Shown here: one piece after another, positions 17,900-26,975 of the stretch
How positions within the stretch are numbered: the stretch's first letter is position 1
Layout: the number at the start of each line of letters is the position of its first letter
NCBI RefSeq assembly: GCF_900143005.1
Contig: NZ_FRCS01000010.1
Location: 248,001-312,000 of the forward strand
Reading direction: 5' to 3'
Length of the DNA stretch: 64,000 bases
Source: Cryptosporangium aurantiacum
GTDB taxonomy: Bacteria > Actinomycetota > Actinomycetes > Mycobacteriales > Cryptosporangiaceae
Notes under the pieces: generated by a model
What the model was told of the DNA's origin: nothing
Database searches by the model: none
Seen by the model: only the letters and a program-made list of their open reading frames with translations
Program-made: the position numbers and the translations under genes

Positions 17900-20800
17900 A
17901 TGCCGCGCCCCACGTTCCACGCGGACCTGCACATCCACTCGAAGTACAGCCGCGCCTGCAGCCGTGACTGCGATCTCGAGCACCTGACCTGGTTCGCCAA
18001 GCGCAAGGGTCTGACGCTGGTCGGCACCGGGGACTTCACCCACCCGGCGTGGAACGCGCACCTGCACGAGACGCTGGTCCCCGCCGAACCAGGTCTGTAC
18101 CGCCTCAACGACGACCTGGCGAAGTCCGTCGACCGGACCCTCCCGGGCATCCTCGCGGCCGGCACCGTCCGGTTCATGCTCAGCGTCGAAATCTCGACGA
18201 TCTACAAGCGCGATGACAAAACGCGCAAAGTGCACCACCTGGTCTATCTCCCGGACCTCGAGGCCGTCGGCCGCTTCAACACGAAGCTCGCCCGGATCGG
18301 CAACATCGCCTCCGACGGCCGCCCGATCCTCGGCCTGGACTCGCGTGACCTGCTGGAGATCACGCTCGAGTCGAGCCCGGACGGCTACCTGGTGCCCGCC
18401 CACATTTGGACCCCGTGGTTCGCCGCGCTGGGCTCGAAGTCCGGCTTCGACGCGATCGCCGACTGTTACGCCGACCTCGCCGACCACATCTTCGCGGTGG
18501 AGACCGGCCTGTCGTCCGACCCGGCGATGAACTGGCGGGTGTCCTCTCTCGACCAGTACACGCTGGTCAGCAACTCCGACGCGCACTCGCCGCCCGCGCT
18601 GGCCAGGGAGGCGCACAGCTACGCCTGCGAGCTGGACTACTTCGCGGTGCGGGACGCGCTGCGCACCGGCGACGGGTACGCGGGCTCGATCGAGTTCTTC
18701 CCGGAGGAGGGCAAGTACCACGCGGACGGGCACCGCACCTGCGGAGTGCGGTGGCAACCTACCGAGACGATCGCGGCCGACGGGAAGTGTGCGGTGTGCG
18801 GGAAGCCCGTCACGGTCGGCGTGCTGTCCCGGATCGAAGCCCTCGCCGACCGTCCCGAAGGCGCCCGGCCGTCCGGCAAAGCGGCGTTCCGCAACCTCGT
18901 CCCGCTGCCCGAGATCGTCGGCGAGATCCACTCGGTGGGCCCCCGCAGCAAGACCGTCACCCGCGAGGTCGACGGCCTGGTCGCCGCGCTCGGCCCGGAG
19001 CTGGACATCCTCACCGAGATCCCGGTCGACCAGATCACCGCGGTCGGCGGCGAGCGGCTCGGCGAGGCGATCGCCCGCCTCCGCCGCGGCGACGTGATCC
19101 GCCAACCCGGCTACGACGGTGAATACGGCGTCATCCGGCTCTTCGAGCCTTCCGAGCTCCGGCACTCTTCCGGCACGTCCGCGCTCTTCGATCTGCCAGC
19201 CCAGGAGGACTACGCCGTCCGGCGAACCGCCGCCGGACGGTCGCCCGCGCCGGTTGCCGCGCGTAGCCCCGGAACGGCCGGCGCCGCCGTGAGCCGCAGC
19301 GCCGACCCGGCAGCCCTGCTGGCGACCTCGGGGATCCCATCGCCCCGCACCGGCACCACCGCACGGGGCGAGCAGGAGGTGACGGGGCCCGCCACGCACG
19401 GCGGCGCCTCGTACGGCGGCCCGCCGGAAGACCGCGCGGACGAGCCGGCGGCGGCCGACCAGGCAGGCGTAGACACCTTGCCGTTGGAGATCCCGGACCG
19501 GGGGGTGCTGGAGGGTCTCGACCCGGAGCAGCGGGCGGCCGCGGGAGCGGCCGACGGGCCGTTGCTGGTGGTGGCGGGGCCGGGGACGGGCAAGACGCGG
19601 ACGCTGACGCACCGGGTGGCGTACTTGGTGGCGGAGCGGGGGGTGGCCGCGGAGTCGTGTCTGGCGATCACGTTCACGCGGCGGGCAGCGGCGGAGCTCT
19701 CGGAGCGGTTGGCGGCGTTGCTGCCCGACGGTTCGGGGATGCCGTTCGTGGCGACGTTCCACGCGCTGGCGCTGACGATCTGCCGGGAACAGCACGTCGC
19801 GTTGGGGTTCGACGCGCCGCCGTCGGTGGCCGACGACGCGGACCGGGCCGCGGTGCTGGCCGAACTGGACGTTCCGGCCGACAAGCCGGTGCCGGACGAG
19901 CTGCGCGAGGACTACCGCAAGCGGCTGCGCTCGCGTGGCCTGCTGGAGCTGGACGAACTGGTGCCGCTCGCGGTGCCGCTGGCCTCCGCGTACCGGACGC
20001 GCTGGAAGCACGTACTGGTCGACGAGTACCAGGACGTGGACGCTTCGCAGTACGCGCTGCTGGGGGCGCTGGTACCGGCGGACGGCAACCTGTTCGCGAT
20101 CGGTGATCCGGACCAGTCGATCTACTCGTTCCGCGGTGCCGACTTCGGGTACTTCCTGCAGTTCGAATCGGACTATCCGGCGGCGACGACCGTGACGCTG
20201 TCGCGGAACTATCGTTCGGCGCCGCCGATCGTGGCTGCGGCGGTGCAGATCGTGCGTCCGGGGACGTTGGTGCCGGGGCGGACGCTGTCGGCGGAGCGGC
20301 GTGATCTCGGTGCGGCGCGGATCGCGGTGCATCGCACGGGTTCGGAGGGCGAGGAAGCCGGCTGGGTGGCCGCGACGATCGACGCGCTGGTCGGGGGTTC
20401 GTCGTTCCACTCGCTGGACTCCGGGCGGGTGGACGGGTCGTCGGAGGTCGAGGAGCATTTCGACTTCGGGGACGTGGCCGTGCTGTATCGCACGGATGCG
20501 CAGTCGCGGACGCTGCAGTCGGCGTTCACGGCGGCGGGTCTGCCGTTCCAGAAGCGCGGCGTCGACCGGCTGGCCGACCGGCCGGGTGTGCCTGCCGTGC
20601 TGCGGGAGCTGGCGTTGCTGCCCGGCACCGTGCCCGAGCGGTTGCGCGCGGCGGGCCAGGCGCTGGCGTCGCGGGCGGCGGCGCCGGATCTGTTCTCCGC
20701 TGACGACGTGTCGCTGCGGGCTTCGGACGTGTGGGCTGCGGTGGAGTTGCTGCGGCCGGTCGCTACGACGTTCGCGGAGGATCTGGACGGGTTCCTGGCG

Positions 20801-21181
20801 TTCGTGGCGACCGGGGCCGAGGTGGACGCGCTGGATCCGCGGGCGGACGCGGTGTCGCTGCTGACCCTGCACGCGGCGAAGGGTCTGGAGTTCCCGGTGG
20901 TGTTCCTGGTGGGCTGCGCCGACGGCGTGGTGCCGCTGCGGTGGCCGGGGGCGCCGGATGCCGAGCAGGAGGCCGAGGAGCGGCGGCTGTTCTTCGTCGG
21001 GGTGACCAGGGCGCGGCAGCGGTTGTTCCTCTCCGCGCCGCGGCAGATCACCCGCCGTGGTGCTACCGCTGCGGCGGCGTTGACGCCTTTCCTGTCCCCG
21101 GTGGACGAGGGGTTGCTCGACCGGACCGGTTCGTCCGACGAGACGCGCCGCCCGGCCGCGCGCCAGATGCGCTTGATCTGA
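17900..21181 (+). CDS. PHP phosphoesterase - zinc ribbon - UvrD/Rep-type helicase fusion
   Basis: 1093 residues from ATG 17900, GGGAGG upstream. Residues about 1-290 are a PHP-like domain with FHADLHIHSKYSRACSRDC, GTGDFTHP, VEIST and NSDAHSP metal-binding histidines and aspartates. A probable zinc site, RTCGVRW ... CAVCGKP (about 280-305), follows. After a Pro/Ala-rich linker the SF1A helicase begins: VVAGPGTGKTRT (about 556-567), DEYQDVDASQY, AIGDPDQSIYSFRGAD, LSRNYRS, LLTLHAAKGLEFPVVF and FFVGVTRARQRLF. All ATPase motifs look intact. The fusion pairs a possible nuclease or phosphatase with 3'-5' unwinding, suggesting a DNA repair role. Confidence 0.88.
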   Translation: MPRPTFHADLHIHSKYSRACSRDCDLEHLTWFAKRKGLTLVGTGDFTHPAWNAHLHETLVPAEPGLYRLNDDLAKSVDRTLPGILAAGTVRFMLSVEISTIYKRDDKTRKVHHLVYLPDLEAVGRFNTKLARIGNIASDGRPILGLDSRDLLEITLESSPDGYLVPAHIWTPWFAALGSKSGFDAIADCYADLADHIFAVETGLSSDPAMNWRVSSLDQYTLVSNSDAHSPPALAREAHSYACELDYFAVRDALRTGDGYAGSIEFFPEEGKYHADGHRTCGVRWQPTETIAADGKCAVCGKPVTVGVLSRIEALADRPEGARPSGKAAFRNLVPLPEIVGEIHSVGPRSKTVTREVDGLVAALGPELDILTEIPVDQITAVGGERLGEAIARLRRGDVIRQPGYDGEYGVIRLFEPSELRHSSGTSALFDLPAQEDYAVRRTAAGRSPAPVAARSPGTAGAAVSRSADPAALLATSGIPSPRTGTTARGEQEVTGPATHGGASYGGPPEDRADEPAAADQAGVDTLPLEIPDRGVLEGLDPEQRAAAGAADGPLLVVAGPGTGKTRTLTHRVAYLVAERGVAAESCLAITFTRRAAAELSERLAALLPDGSGMPFVATFHALALTICREQHVALGFDAPPSVADDADRAAVLAELDVPADKPVPDELREDYRKRLRSRGLLELDELVPLAVPLASAYRTRWKHVLVDEYQDVDASQYALLGALVPADGNLFAIGDPDQSIYSFRGADFGYFLQFESDYPAATTVTLSRNYRSAPPIVAAAVQIVRPGTLVPGRTLSAERRDLGAARIAVHRTGSEGEEAGWVAATIDALVGGSSFHSLDSGRVDGSSEVEEHFDFGDVAVLYRTDAQSRTLQSAFTAAGLPFQKRGVDRLADRPGVPAVLRELALLPGTVPERLRAAGQALASRAAAPDLFSADDVSLRASDVWAAVELLRPVATTFAEDLDGFLAFVATGAEVDALDPRADAVSLLTLHAAKGLEFPVVFLVGCADGVVPLRWPGAPDAEQEAEERRLFFVGVTRARQRLFLSAPRQITRRGATAAAALTPFLSPVDEGLLDRTGSSDETRRPAARQMRLI

Positions 21182-21278
21182 GCGCCGTCGGTGATGGGTC
21201 GACGGTTGGACAAATTTCTTCGGGGCAGCAGGACGAGCAGTGGCGGCTCGGCGGGGCGGGTGGCTTATCCTCGACGCG

Positions 21279-22526
21279 ATGAGCGTGACGGATGAAGCCG
21301 GGGCCCCGACGTGGGTCGTCATCGACGCTGAAACCACCGGACTGAGCCCCAAAGAACACCGGGTCGTCGAGTTGGCGATCGTCGTGCTCGACGAACGCGG
21401 CAACTCGATGGGCGAGGCGGCCACGCTGGTCAACCCCGGCATGGACGTCGGCCCCGCGGACGGGCACGGTATTCGCAACGAGGACGTGCACGACGCCCCC
21501 CGGTTCGACGAATTGTCCGGCTGGCTGGTCGAGTGGCTGCGCGGCAAGGTGCTGGTCGGGCACAACCTGCTGTTCACCTCGGCGTTCCTGGACGAGGAGT
21601 TCCGCCGCACCGGGTTCGAGATGCCGCACGTGCCCGCGATCTGCACGATGACGAACGCCCCGCGCTACCTGCCGTCGCTGCCCGGCCGCACGCTGGAGCA
21701 GTGCTGCGCGGCGGCCGGCATCCCGCTGGACGGCCCGCGGTCGGCGCTGACGAACGCGCGGGCCGCCGGTGCACTGTTCGGCACGTTCCTCGCGCAGCGT
21801 CCGACGCTGCCCTCGCCGTGGGTGCAGTACATCGAGCGCGCGCGCCGGATGTCGTGGCCGCGGATCCCGATGCGTGACTTCCAGATGGCGCCGCGCGCCG
21901 AGGAGGAGTGGGAGGCCGCCGACCCGGAGCAGACCGCGGTGGTCAGCCCCGAGATGGCGCGGATGGCTGCGGCGTACGCGGGCCTCTCGTCCGGGGCCGC
22001 GGCTTCGGACGTGGACGTCAAGGAGGCGCCGAACCCGGAGGTCGACAGCGAGTTCGTCGCCGACGTGGTGGAGGACGCGCCGCGGTCGCCGGAGGAGTCC
22101 GGGCCGGTCAGCGCGTACCTGGGTGCGCTCGACAACGCGGTGTCCGACCGGGTGCTCTCGTTCACCGAGGCCATCCACCTCAAGGACCTGGCGGCCGCGC
22201 TGGCGATCTTCGAGGCCGAGCAGAGCGACGCGCACCGGCAGTACGTGCGGACGCTCGCCGCCACCGCGTGGGCCGACAAGCAGGTCACCGACGAGGAGCG
22301 CGACGACCTGGTGGCGGTGGGCAGGCTGCTGGATCTGTCCGAGACCGAGGTCGACGTGCTGATCGAGGAGACCAAGCCGGACGCGGCGGGGGGCTCGGCA
22401 CCGGCGACGAGTGGCTCCTCGTCGAGTTCGGAGTACGAGGCCGGGTGGTATCCGGATCCGTACGGTCAGGGTGGGCTGCGCTGGTACGACGGCGAGAGCT
22501 GGACGCACCACACGCACGCGTCGTAG
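21279..22526 (+). CDS. DEDDh 3'-5' exonuclease with C-terminal DUF2510 domain
   Basis: 415 residues from ATG 21279; a TATCCT -10 at 21266-21271 sits 7 bases before it, suggesting a leaderless mRNA. The exonuclease has VVIDAETTGLSPKEHRVVEL (ExoI), VLVGHNLLFTSAFL (ExoII) and GPRSALTNARAAG (ExoIII, with an Asn near the usual His-x4-Asp position, so activity should be checked). A helical domain (about 275-375, AWADKQVTDEERDDLVAVGR) resembles TerB-like folds. The end AGWYPDPYGQGGLRWYDG then ESWTHHTH is DUF2510, a module common in actinobacterial membrane-linked proteins. Probable DNA or RNA trimming; substrate unknown. Confidence 0.82.
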   Translation: MSVTDEAGAPTWVVIDAETTGLSPKEHRVVELAIVVLDERGNSMGEAATLVNPGMDVGPADGHGIRNEDVHDAPRFDELSGWLVEWLRGKVLVGHNLLFTSAFLDEEFRRTGFEMPHVPAICTMTNAPRYLPSLPGRTLEQCCAAAGIPLDGPRSALTNARAAGALFGTFLAQRPTLPSPWVQYIERARRMSWPRIPMRDFQMAPRAEEEWEAADPEQTAVVSPEMARMAAAYAGLSSGAAASDVDVKEAPNPEVDSEFVADVVEDAPRSPEESGPVSAYLGALDNAVSDRVLSFTEAIHLKDLAAALAIFEAEQSDAHRQYVRTLAATAWADKQVTDEERDDLVAVGRLLDLSETEVDVLIEETKPDAAGGSAPATSGSSSSSEYEAGWYPDPYGQGGLRWYDGESWTHHTHAS

Positions 22527-22531
22527 GTTCG

Positions 22532-22575
22532 TTCGGCGGGCCAGGCGTTCGGCGGGCCAGGCGTTCGGCGGACCT
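22532..22575. repeat. 16-bp tandem repeat between convergent genes
   Basis: GTTCGGCGGGCCAGGC occurs at 22532-22547 and 22548-22563, with a partial third copy from 22564. It fills the gap between the exonuclease stop and the monooxygenase stop. Confidence 0.85.
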
Positions 22576-23557
22576 AGGCCTGGACGCGGCTGAGCAGGCG
22601 GGAGGCGCGCGCCAGGCGTTGGGTGGGGCGGCGGCGGAGGTGGTCGTAGCTCCGGAGTGCGGTGGTGACATCCGGAGCGTTCGTGAGCTCGGTAGCCAGG
22701 CAGTCGGCGTCCACCAGGGCCTGACATGCCCCCTGCCCCAGTGACGGCGCCATCGCGTGGGCGGCGTCGCCGACGAGCGCGATCGTCCCGTGGACATATG
22801 ACGCCGGCGCCGGTGCGAGGTCGTGGACGTCGTGCCGGAGCAGGCTCTCGTCGGTCGCGGCCGCCAGGACGGCCGGGATCGGATCGGGGTAGTCGGCGCA
22901 CAGTTCACGCAGGTCGGCAACCGTGGGCTTGGTTCCCGTCGGCGCCCGCAGCGCCACGTACCAGTTCGTCCGGCCGCGTTCGACCGGCGTGACGCCGACC
23001 AGTGCGCCGCGCCCCCACACCTCACCGGCCGGCCCGAACTCCCCGTCGACCACGCCACGGACCGCCACCACCCCGAGATATCGGGCGCGGACACCGGGGA
23101 AGAACGCGTCCCGGACGATGCTGCGGTAGCCGTCGGCGCCGACGACCAGGTCGTGGTCGCGTCGCAGCCGGTCCGGGTCGGTGATCGTCACCCCGGTGCG
23201 GACGACGTCGCTGGGGATGGCGTCGGCGAGCGTCGTGATCAGCGTCGTGCGGGGGACCATCAGCACCGGCGCGCCGCCGTGCTTCTCGATCCGCTTCAGC
23301 GGCAAGCGCGCGATCCGCCACCCGCGCCGCGTCCGCACCGCACCCTGCCGGTACGGGACACCGACGGCCCGGATCCGCTCGCCGAGCCCCAGCCGGTCGA
23401 GCGTCCGCTGGGCGTCGGGCCAGAGCCCGATCGCGGTGCCGAGTTCGACGATGCGCGGCCAGCGCTCGAACACTGTGACGTCCCACCCGTCGCGTCGCAG
23501 CGCGATGGCCGTGGCGAGCCCGCCGATTCCCGCTCCTACTACAGCTGCAGTGCCCAT
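22574..23557 (-). CDS. FAD-dependent monooxygenase (PHBH-like)
   Basis: 327 residues from ATG 23557. The FAD Rossmann motif VVGAGIGGLATAIALRRDGW (about 6-25) is at the start. The DG motif region is DLVVGADGYRSIVRDAF (about 136-152) and the GD motif is ALVGDAAHAMAPSLGQGA (about 264-281). This is a group A flavoprotein hydroxylase of the 3-hydroxybenzoate/urate oxidase-like type; the aromatic substrate cannot be read from sequence. It is divergent from a TetR regulator, with three operator-like dyads between and inside the 5' ends, so expression is probably induced by its substrate. Confidence 0.88.
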   Translation of the reverse strand: MGTAAVVGAGIGGLATAIALRRDGWDVTVFERWPRIVELGTAIGLWPDAQRTLDRLGLGERIRAVGVPYRQGAVRTRRGWRIARLPLKRIEKHGGAPVLMVPRTTLITTLADAIPSDVVRTGVTITDPDRLRRDHDLVVGADGYRSIVRDAFFPGVRARYLGVVAVRGVVDGEFGPAGEVWGRGALVGVTPVERGRTNWYVALRAPTGTKPTVADLRELCADYPDPIPAVLAAATDESLLRHDVHDLAPAPASYVHGTIALVGDAAHAMAPSLGQGACQALVDADCLATELTNAPDVTTALRSYDHLRRRPTQRLARASRLLSRVQA

Positions 23558-23603
23558 GGCGTCAGCGTACTACTGATGTAGTGGTTGCTACTAGAGCTGT
23601 AGT
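23538..23603. promoter_or_regulatory. Three TetR-type operator dyads, consensus ACTAN6TGTAGT-like
   Basis: ACTACAGCTGCAGT (23538-23551), ACTACTGATGTAGT (23569-23582, perfect 5-bp arms) and ACTAGAGCTGTAGT (23590-23603) are related 14-base dyads. Their centres are 31 and 21 bases apart, close to three and two helical turns. The first lies in codons 3-7 of the monooxygenase. The placement fits repression of both divergent genes by the TetR protein. Confidence 0.7.
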
Positions 23604-23611
23604 GTGGCCGC

Positions 23612-24175
23612 ATGCCCGGACGTCGTGAGCAGGTGCTGGACGCGGCCGTCCAAGTGCTCGGCGAACAGGGCACCCGTGCGCTGACGCACCGCGCCGTCGA
23701 CGCGCGGGGCAACCTGCCGTCCGGCACCACGTCCAACTACTTCCGGACCAGGGATGCTCTGCTCGCCGGGATCCTGGGTTACCTGTTCGAGCGGGAGACC
23801 GCGGCTTTCGCCACGCTGGCCGGGGCGCCGCGGCCGGTCTCCGTCGACGAGCTGGCGGGCCGGGTGGGCGCGTTGCTCCGCCAGCTGGCCGGGCCGGCCC
23901 GGACGCTGACGCTCGCGCGGCACGCGATCTTCCTGGAGGCCGCGCACCAGGAGGCGTTGCGCGTCGAGCTGCTCGAATGGAGTTCAAAACTCTGGGCCTG
24001 GGCAGGGGAGTGGCTAGCTGCCGTCGGCTCGGGCCGCCCCGAGAAGCATGCTCGGCAGTTGCTCGCGTACGGCGACGGTCTGCTGCTCGATCGCCTTGCC
24101 CGCGGTGGTGACGACGAGTTCGCGCCGGAGGCGTCGTTGGCTGCCCTCTTGCGCGCATTGGTGGCGGACGACTGA
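23612..24175 (+). CDS. TetR family repressor
   Basis: 187 residues from ATG 23612. The N-terminal helix-turn-helix reads RREQVLDAAVQVLGEQGTRA, LTHRAVDARGNLPSGT, then TSNYFRTRDALLAGIL, a standard TetR DNA-binding domain with the Tyr-Phe pair. The C-terminal all-helical ligand domain is not classifiable. It is divergent from the monooxygenase gene, with 54 bases between them, and probably controls it and itself through the dyads there. Confidence 0.9.
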   Translation: MPGRREQVLDAAVQVLGEQGTRALTHRAVDARGNLPSGTTSNYFRTRDALLAGILGYLFERETAAFATLAGAPRPVSVDELAGRVGALLRQLAGPARTLTLARHAIFLEAAHQEALRVELLEWSSKLWAWAGEWLAAVGSGRPEKHARQLLAYGDGLLLDRLARGGDDEFAPEASLAALLRALVADD

Positions 24176-24222
24176 CTCGTTGTGTTCCGATCAATACAGA
24201 CCGTTGATCGGAAGGCGGGCAC

Positions 24223-25092
24223 ATGAACTACGAGCAGGAGGCGACGGCGCTCTACGCGTTACCGCCGGCGCAGTTCACGACCGCTCGCGATGTCCGGATC
24301 GCGGAGCTGAAGGGTGAGAAGCAGGCCGCGTTAGCCGGTCGGCTCAAGCTGTTACGACGGCCCACGGTAGCTGCGTGGTGCGTCAATCTGCTGGCCGGCG
24401 CACGCCGGGAGGAGCTGCGCGCGCTGGTACTACTCGGTCCGCAGTTGGCCGAGGCCCAGCGCCGGTCGGATCCGGGGGCGATCCGGGCGCTCTCGGCCGA
24501 GCGGCGGCAACGTGTTGCGGGGTTGGTGGCCGCGGCGACCCGGCTCGCGGGGGAGTCCTACCCGCGGCGGGGCGACCAGGGGCCGTTCGAGCTGGAGCAG
24601 TCGGTGGTGGCGGACCTCGAAGCGACGCTGAACGCGGCGGTCGCGGACGCGGCGGTGGCCGAGCGCGTGCTGTCCGGGCGGATGGTGCGTGGCGAGGCGT
24701 ACGTCGGCTTCGGACCGTTGCCCGAGGACCCTGGTCCGCAGGTTGCCTCCGAGCCGGCGCAGGAGCCCATCCATGAGGTCGCAGCCGCCCGGGCGGAGAG
24801 CGTTGTCGCCGATCGCGCCGTCGCAGCAGCCCGGTGCGAGCGGGACGCCGTCCGCCGGAGCCGCGACGTGGCCCGTCATGCGCGCGACGAAGCCGCCGCG
24901 GTGCTCGCCGAGGCCGAACGACGGCTGGTGGACGCCGAGCGCCAGCTGGCCGGCGCCGACCGCACGCTCCAGCGGGCCGAGCAGCACCGGCTGGAAACCT
25001 CGGCCCGGCTCGACGCCGCGGAGCGCGGGCCTACCGGGGGAGACGGACCGTCCGGCCGTAGAAGCTCTCGATCTGCTGCACGATCGACGTGA
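24223..25092 (+). CDS. Coiled-coil hypothetical protein
   Basis: 289 residues from ATG 24223. Residues 1-110 form a helical domain (LYALPPAQFTTARDVRIAEL, then RRPTVAAWCVNLLAG) that I have seen in actinobacterial proteins of unknown function. Residues about 180-270 are a long Ala/Arg/Glu coiled coil (EAERRLVDAERQLAGADRTL). The last 21 codons overlap the 3' end of the receiver gene on the other strand, so the true end may be mutated or read through. No function can be proposed. Confidence 0.6.
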   Translation: MNYEQEATALYALPPAQFTTARDVRIAELKGEKQAALAGRLKLLRRPTVAAWCVNLLAGARREELRALVLLGPQLAEAQRRSDPGAIRALSAERRQRVAGLVAAATRLAGESYPRRGDQGPFELEQSVVADLEATLNAAVADAAVAERVLSGRMVRGEAYVGFGPLPEDPGPQVASEPAQEPIHEVAAARAESVVADRAVAAARCERDAVRRSRDVARHARDEAAAVLAEAERRLVDAERQLAGADRTLQRAEQHRLETSARLDAAERGPTGGDGPSGRRSSRSAARST

Positions 25093-25462
25093 ACTGGTCG
25101 AGGTCGACGGGCTTGGTGACGAACGCGTTGGCGCGCAGCTCGTAGCTGCGGAGGACGTCCTCGTCCAGCGCCGACGTGGTGAGCACGACGACCGGGATCG
25201 ACCGCAGCTCGTCGTCGCTCTTGACGGCGGCGAGCACCTCGCGCCCGTCCATCCGCGGCATGTTCAGGTCCAGCAGGATCAGCTGCGGCCGGGGCGCGTC
25301 CGCGTGCGGGTCCTCGCGGCGGAGGAACGAGAGTGCCTCCACGCCGTCCGAGACCACGTGCAGGTGGCTGGGCACCTCGTTGGCGCTCAGCGCTTCCTCG
25401 ATCATCAGGACGTCGCCGGCGTCGTCGTCGACCACCAGGACCTCGAGCGGGGATGTGGACAT
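25031..25462 (-). CDS. Stand-alone response regulator receiver (Rcp1-like)
   Basis: 143 residues from ATG 25462 with GGAG upstream. Only a receiver domain is present: acidic pocket VVDDDAGD, phospho-acceptor Asp65 in LILLDLNMPRMDG, the Thr in VVVLTTS and Lys117 in FVTKPVD. The extended form with DDELRSIPVVV matches the Rcp1 subgroup that pairs with phytochrome-type or PAS kinases. No kinase is adjacent, so its partner is elsewhere. Confidence 0.88.
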   Translation of the reverse strand: MSTSPLEVLVVDDDAGDVLMIEEALSANEVPSHLHVVSDGVEALSFLRREDPHADAPRPQLILLDLNMPRMDGREVLAAVKSDDELRSIPVVVLTTSALDEDVLRSYELRANAFVTKPVDLDQFTSIVQQIESFYGRTVRLPR

Positions 25463-25593
25463 CGAGCTACTCTCCGGTGCTGGTGGCGTTCGTCGGCGCA
25501 CTGTACCGCTGGGTGTGCAGCAGCCGTAGACACCGGGCCGTGGTGTGCGGCCGGCGGTTGTTCGGTGGCGTCGAGCGCCTCCCTACCCGTCCG

Positions 25594-26787
25594 TCAGTGC
25601 GGGGACGGCGCCAGGGAGCGGCCTGCGCTGCCCGCGAACGGGACGTCGACGTGCGGTGCGTCGATCGTTGCGGCCACCGGGTGCTCCCAGAGCCCGCGCG
25701 CCCGTAGCAGCGGCAGCACGCCCTCGCCGAACCAGTACGCCTCCTCCAGATGCGGGTAGCCGGAGAGCACGAACTCCGACAGCCCGAGTTTGGACAGCTC
25801 GACGATCCGGTCGGCCACCTCGGTGTGGCTGCCGACCAGCGCGGTGCCCGCCCCGCCGCGCACCAGACCGACACCGGCCCAAAGGTTCGGCGAGATCTCC
25901 AGGTCACGCAGTGCGGTGCTGGCCTGGCCACGGCCGTGGAGCTCGGCCATCCGCCGCTGGCCCTCGGACTCGCTCTGCGCCAGCCCTTGCTGGACGCGCT
26001 CGATCGTGGCCGGGTCGAGGTTCGCGAGCAGACGTCCCGCCTCCGCCCAGGCCTCCTCGGACGTGTCCCGGCTGATCACGTGCAGCCGGATGCCGTAGCG
26101 CAGCGTGCGGTTCCGTTCCGCCGCGAGGCCCTTGATCCAGTCGATCTTCGCCGCGACCTGCTCCGGCTTCTCGCCCCAGGTGAGGTAGACGTCCGCATGC
26201 TGCGCGGCGACCAGGCCGGCCGCCGGTGACGAGCCACCGAAGTAGACGTCCGGGATCGGGTCGGGGACGCGGCTCAGCGAGGCACCGGCCACCTGGACGT
26301 GCTGCCCGTCGAGCGTCACGGTCTCGCCCCGCCAGAGCCGGCCGACGACCTCGAGGAACTCGTCGGTGCGCTGGTAGCGCCCCTCTTTGTCGAGGAAGTC
26401 GCCGTACGACCGCTGCTCGCTGCTCTCGCCGCCGGTGACGACGTTGAGCAGCAGCCGGTTGCCGGAGTGCCGCTGGTACGTCGTGGCCATCTGGGCCGCG
26501 AGCGTCGGCGACAGCAGACCCGGCCGGAACGCGACCAGGAACTTCAGCCGCTCGGACGTCTGGGCCAGCATCGCCGTCGTGAGCCAGGCGTCGTCGCACC
26601 ACGCACCGGTGGGCGTCAGCGCGCCGACGAACCCGAGGTGCTCTGCCGCACGGGCGATCTGGGTGAGGTAACCCAGGGAAGCCGGACGGTCGCCGGCCGC
26701 GCGTCCGAGGTCGACGCCGTGGCCGCCGGCGACGAGGTTTCGGCTGTCGCCCATGGTCGGGAGGAACCAGTGGAAGGTCAGGCTCAT
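25594..26787 (-). CDS. LLM-class flavin-dependent monooxygenase, SsuD-like
   Basis: 397 residues, close to the 380 of SsuD. It starts MSLTFHWFLPTMGDSRNLV and has NRLLLNVVTGGESSEQRSYG, DVYFGGSSPAAGLVAAQHAD and LSGYPHLEEAYWFGEGVLP, all typical of alkanesulfonate monooxygenases. With FMNH2 and oxygen such enzymes release sulfite from alkanesulfonates. No ssuE reductase or ABC transporter is adjacent, so it is a stand-alone copy; substrate range could also include nitrilotriacetate-like or other compounds of the LLM group. Confidence 0.85.
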   Translation of the reverse strand: MSLTFHWFLPTMGDSRNLVAGGHGVDLGRAAGDRPASLGYLTQIARAAEHLGFVGALTPTGAWCDDAWLTTAMLAQTSERLKFLVAFRPGLLSPTLAAQMATTYQRHSGNRLLLNVVTGGESSEQRSYGDFLDKEGRYQRTDEFLEVVGRLWRGETVTLDGQHVQVAGASLSRVPDPIPDVYFGGSSPAAGLVAAQHADVYLTWGEKPEQVAAKIDWIKGLAAERNRTLRYGIRLHVISRDTSEEAWAEAGRLLANLDPATIERVQQGLAQSESEGQRRMAELHGRGQASTALRDLEISPNLWAGVGLVRGGAGTALVGSHTEVADRIVELSKLGLSEFVLSGYPHLEEAYWFGEGVLPLLRARGLWEHPVAATIDAPHVDVPFAGSAGRSLAPSPH

Positions 26788-26821
26788 CGGGGTCCTTCCG
26801 GTGTGTGCGAGGCTCGGCTAA

Positions 26822-26840
26822 CCCTACCGTTTAGATAGGG
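26822..26840 (-). promoter_or_regulatory. Candidate operator/promoter upstream of the SsuD-like gene
   Basis: CCCTA at 26822-26826 and TAGGG at 26836-26840 form a short dyad. The same stretch read on the minus strand contains TATCTA, a possible -10, about 45 bases before the SsuD-like ATG. Confidence 0.3.
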
Positions 26841-26975
26841 AATGGCAACGGGTGCCCTGTCTCTGCTCTTCTTCGCTTCTGCTCCGGTCCTTCTCCGCTG
26901 CGAGCGGAACCGGTCCACGAGGAGTGTCTCGTGCTGCTTCGCTGGCCGGTGTCGGCTCTCGTCGGTGGGGGATGC

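Noticed and set aside
17807..21646. 1279-codon minus-strand frame
   Set aside because: Antisense to the PHP-UvrD fusion, which has all helicase motifs.
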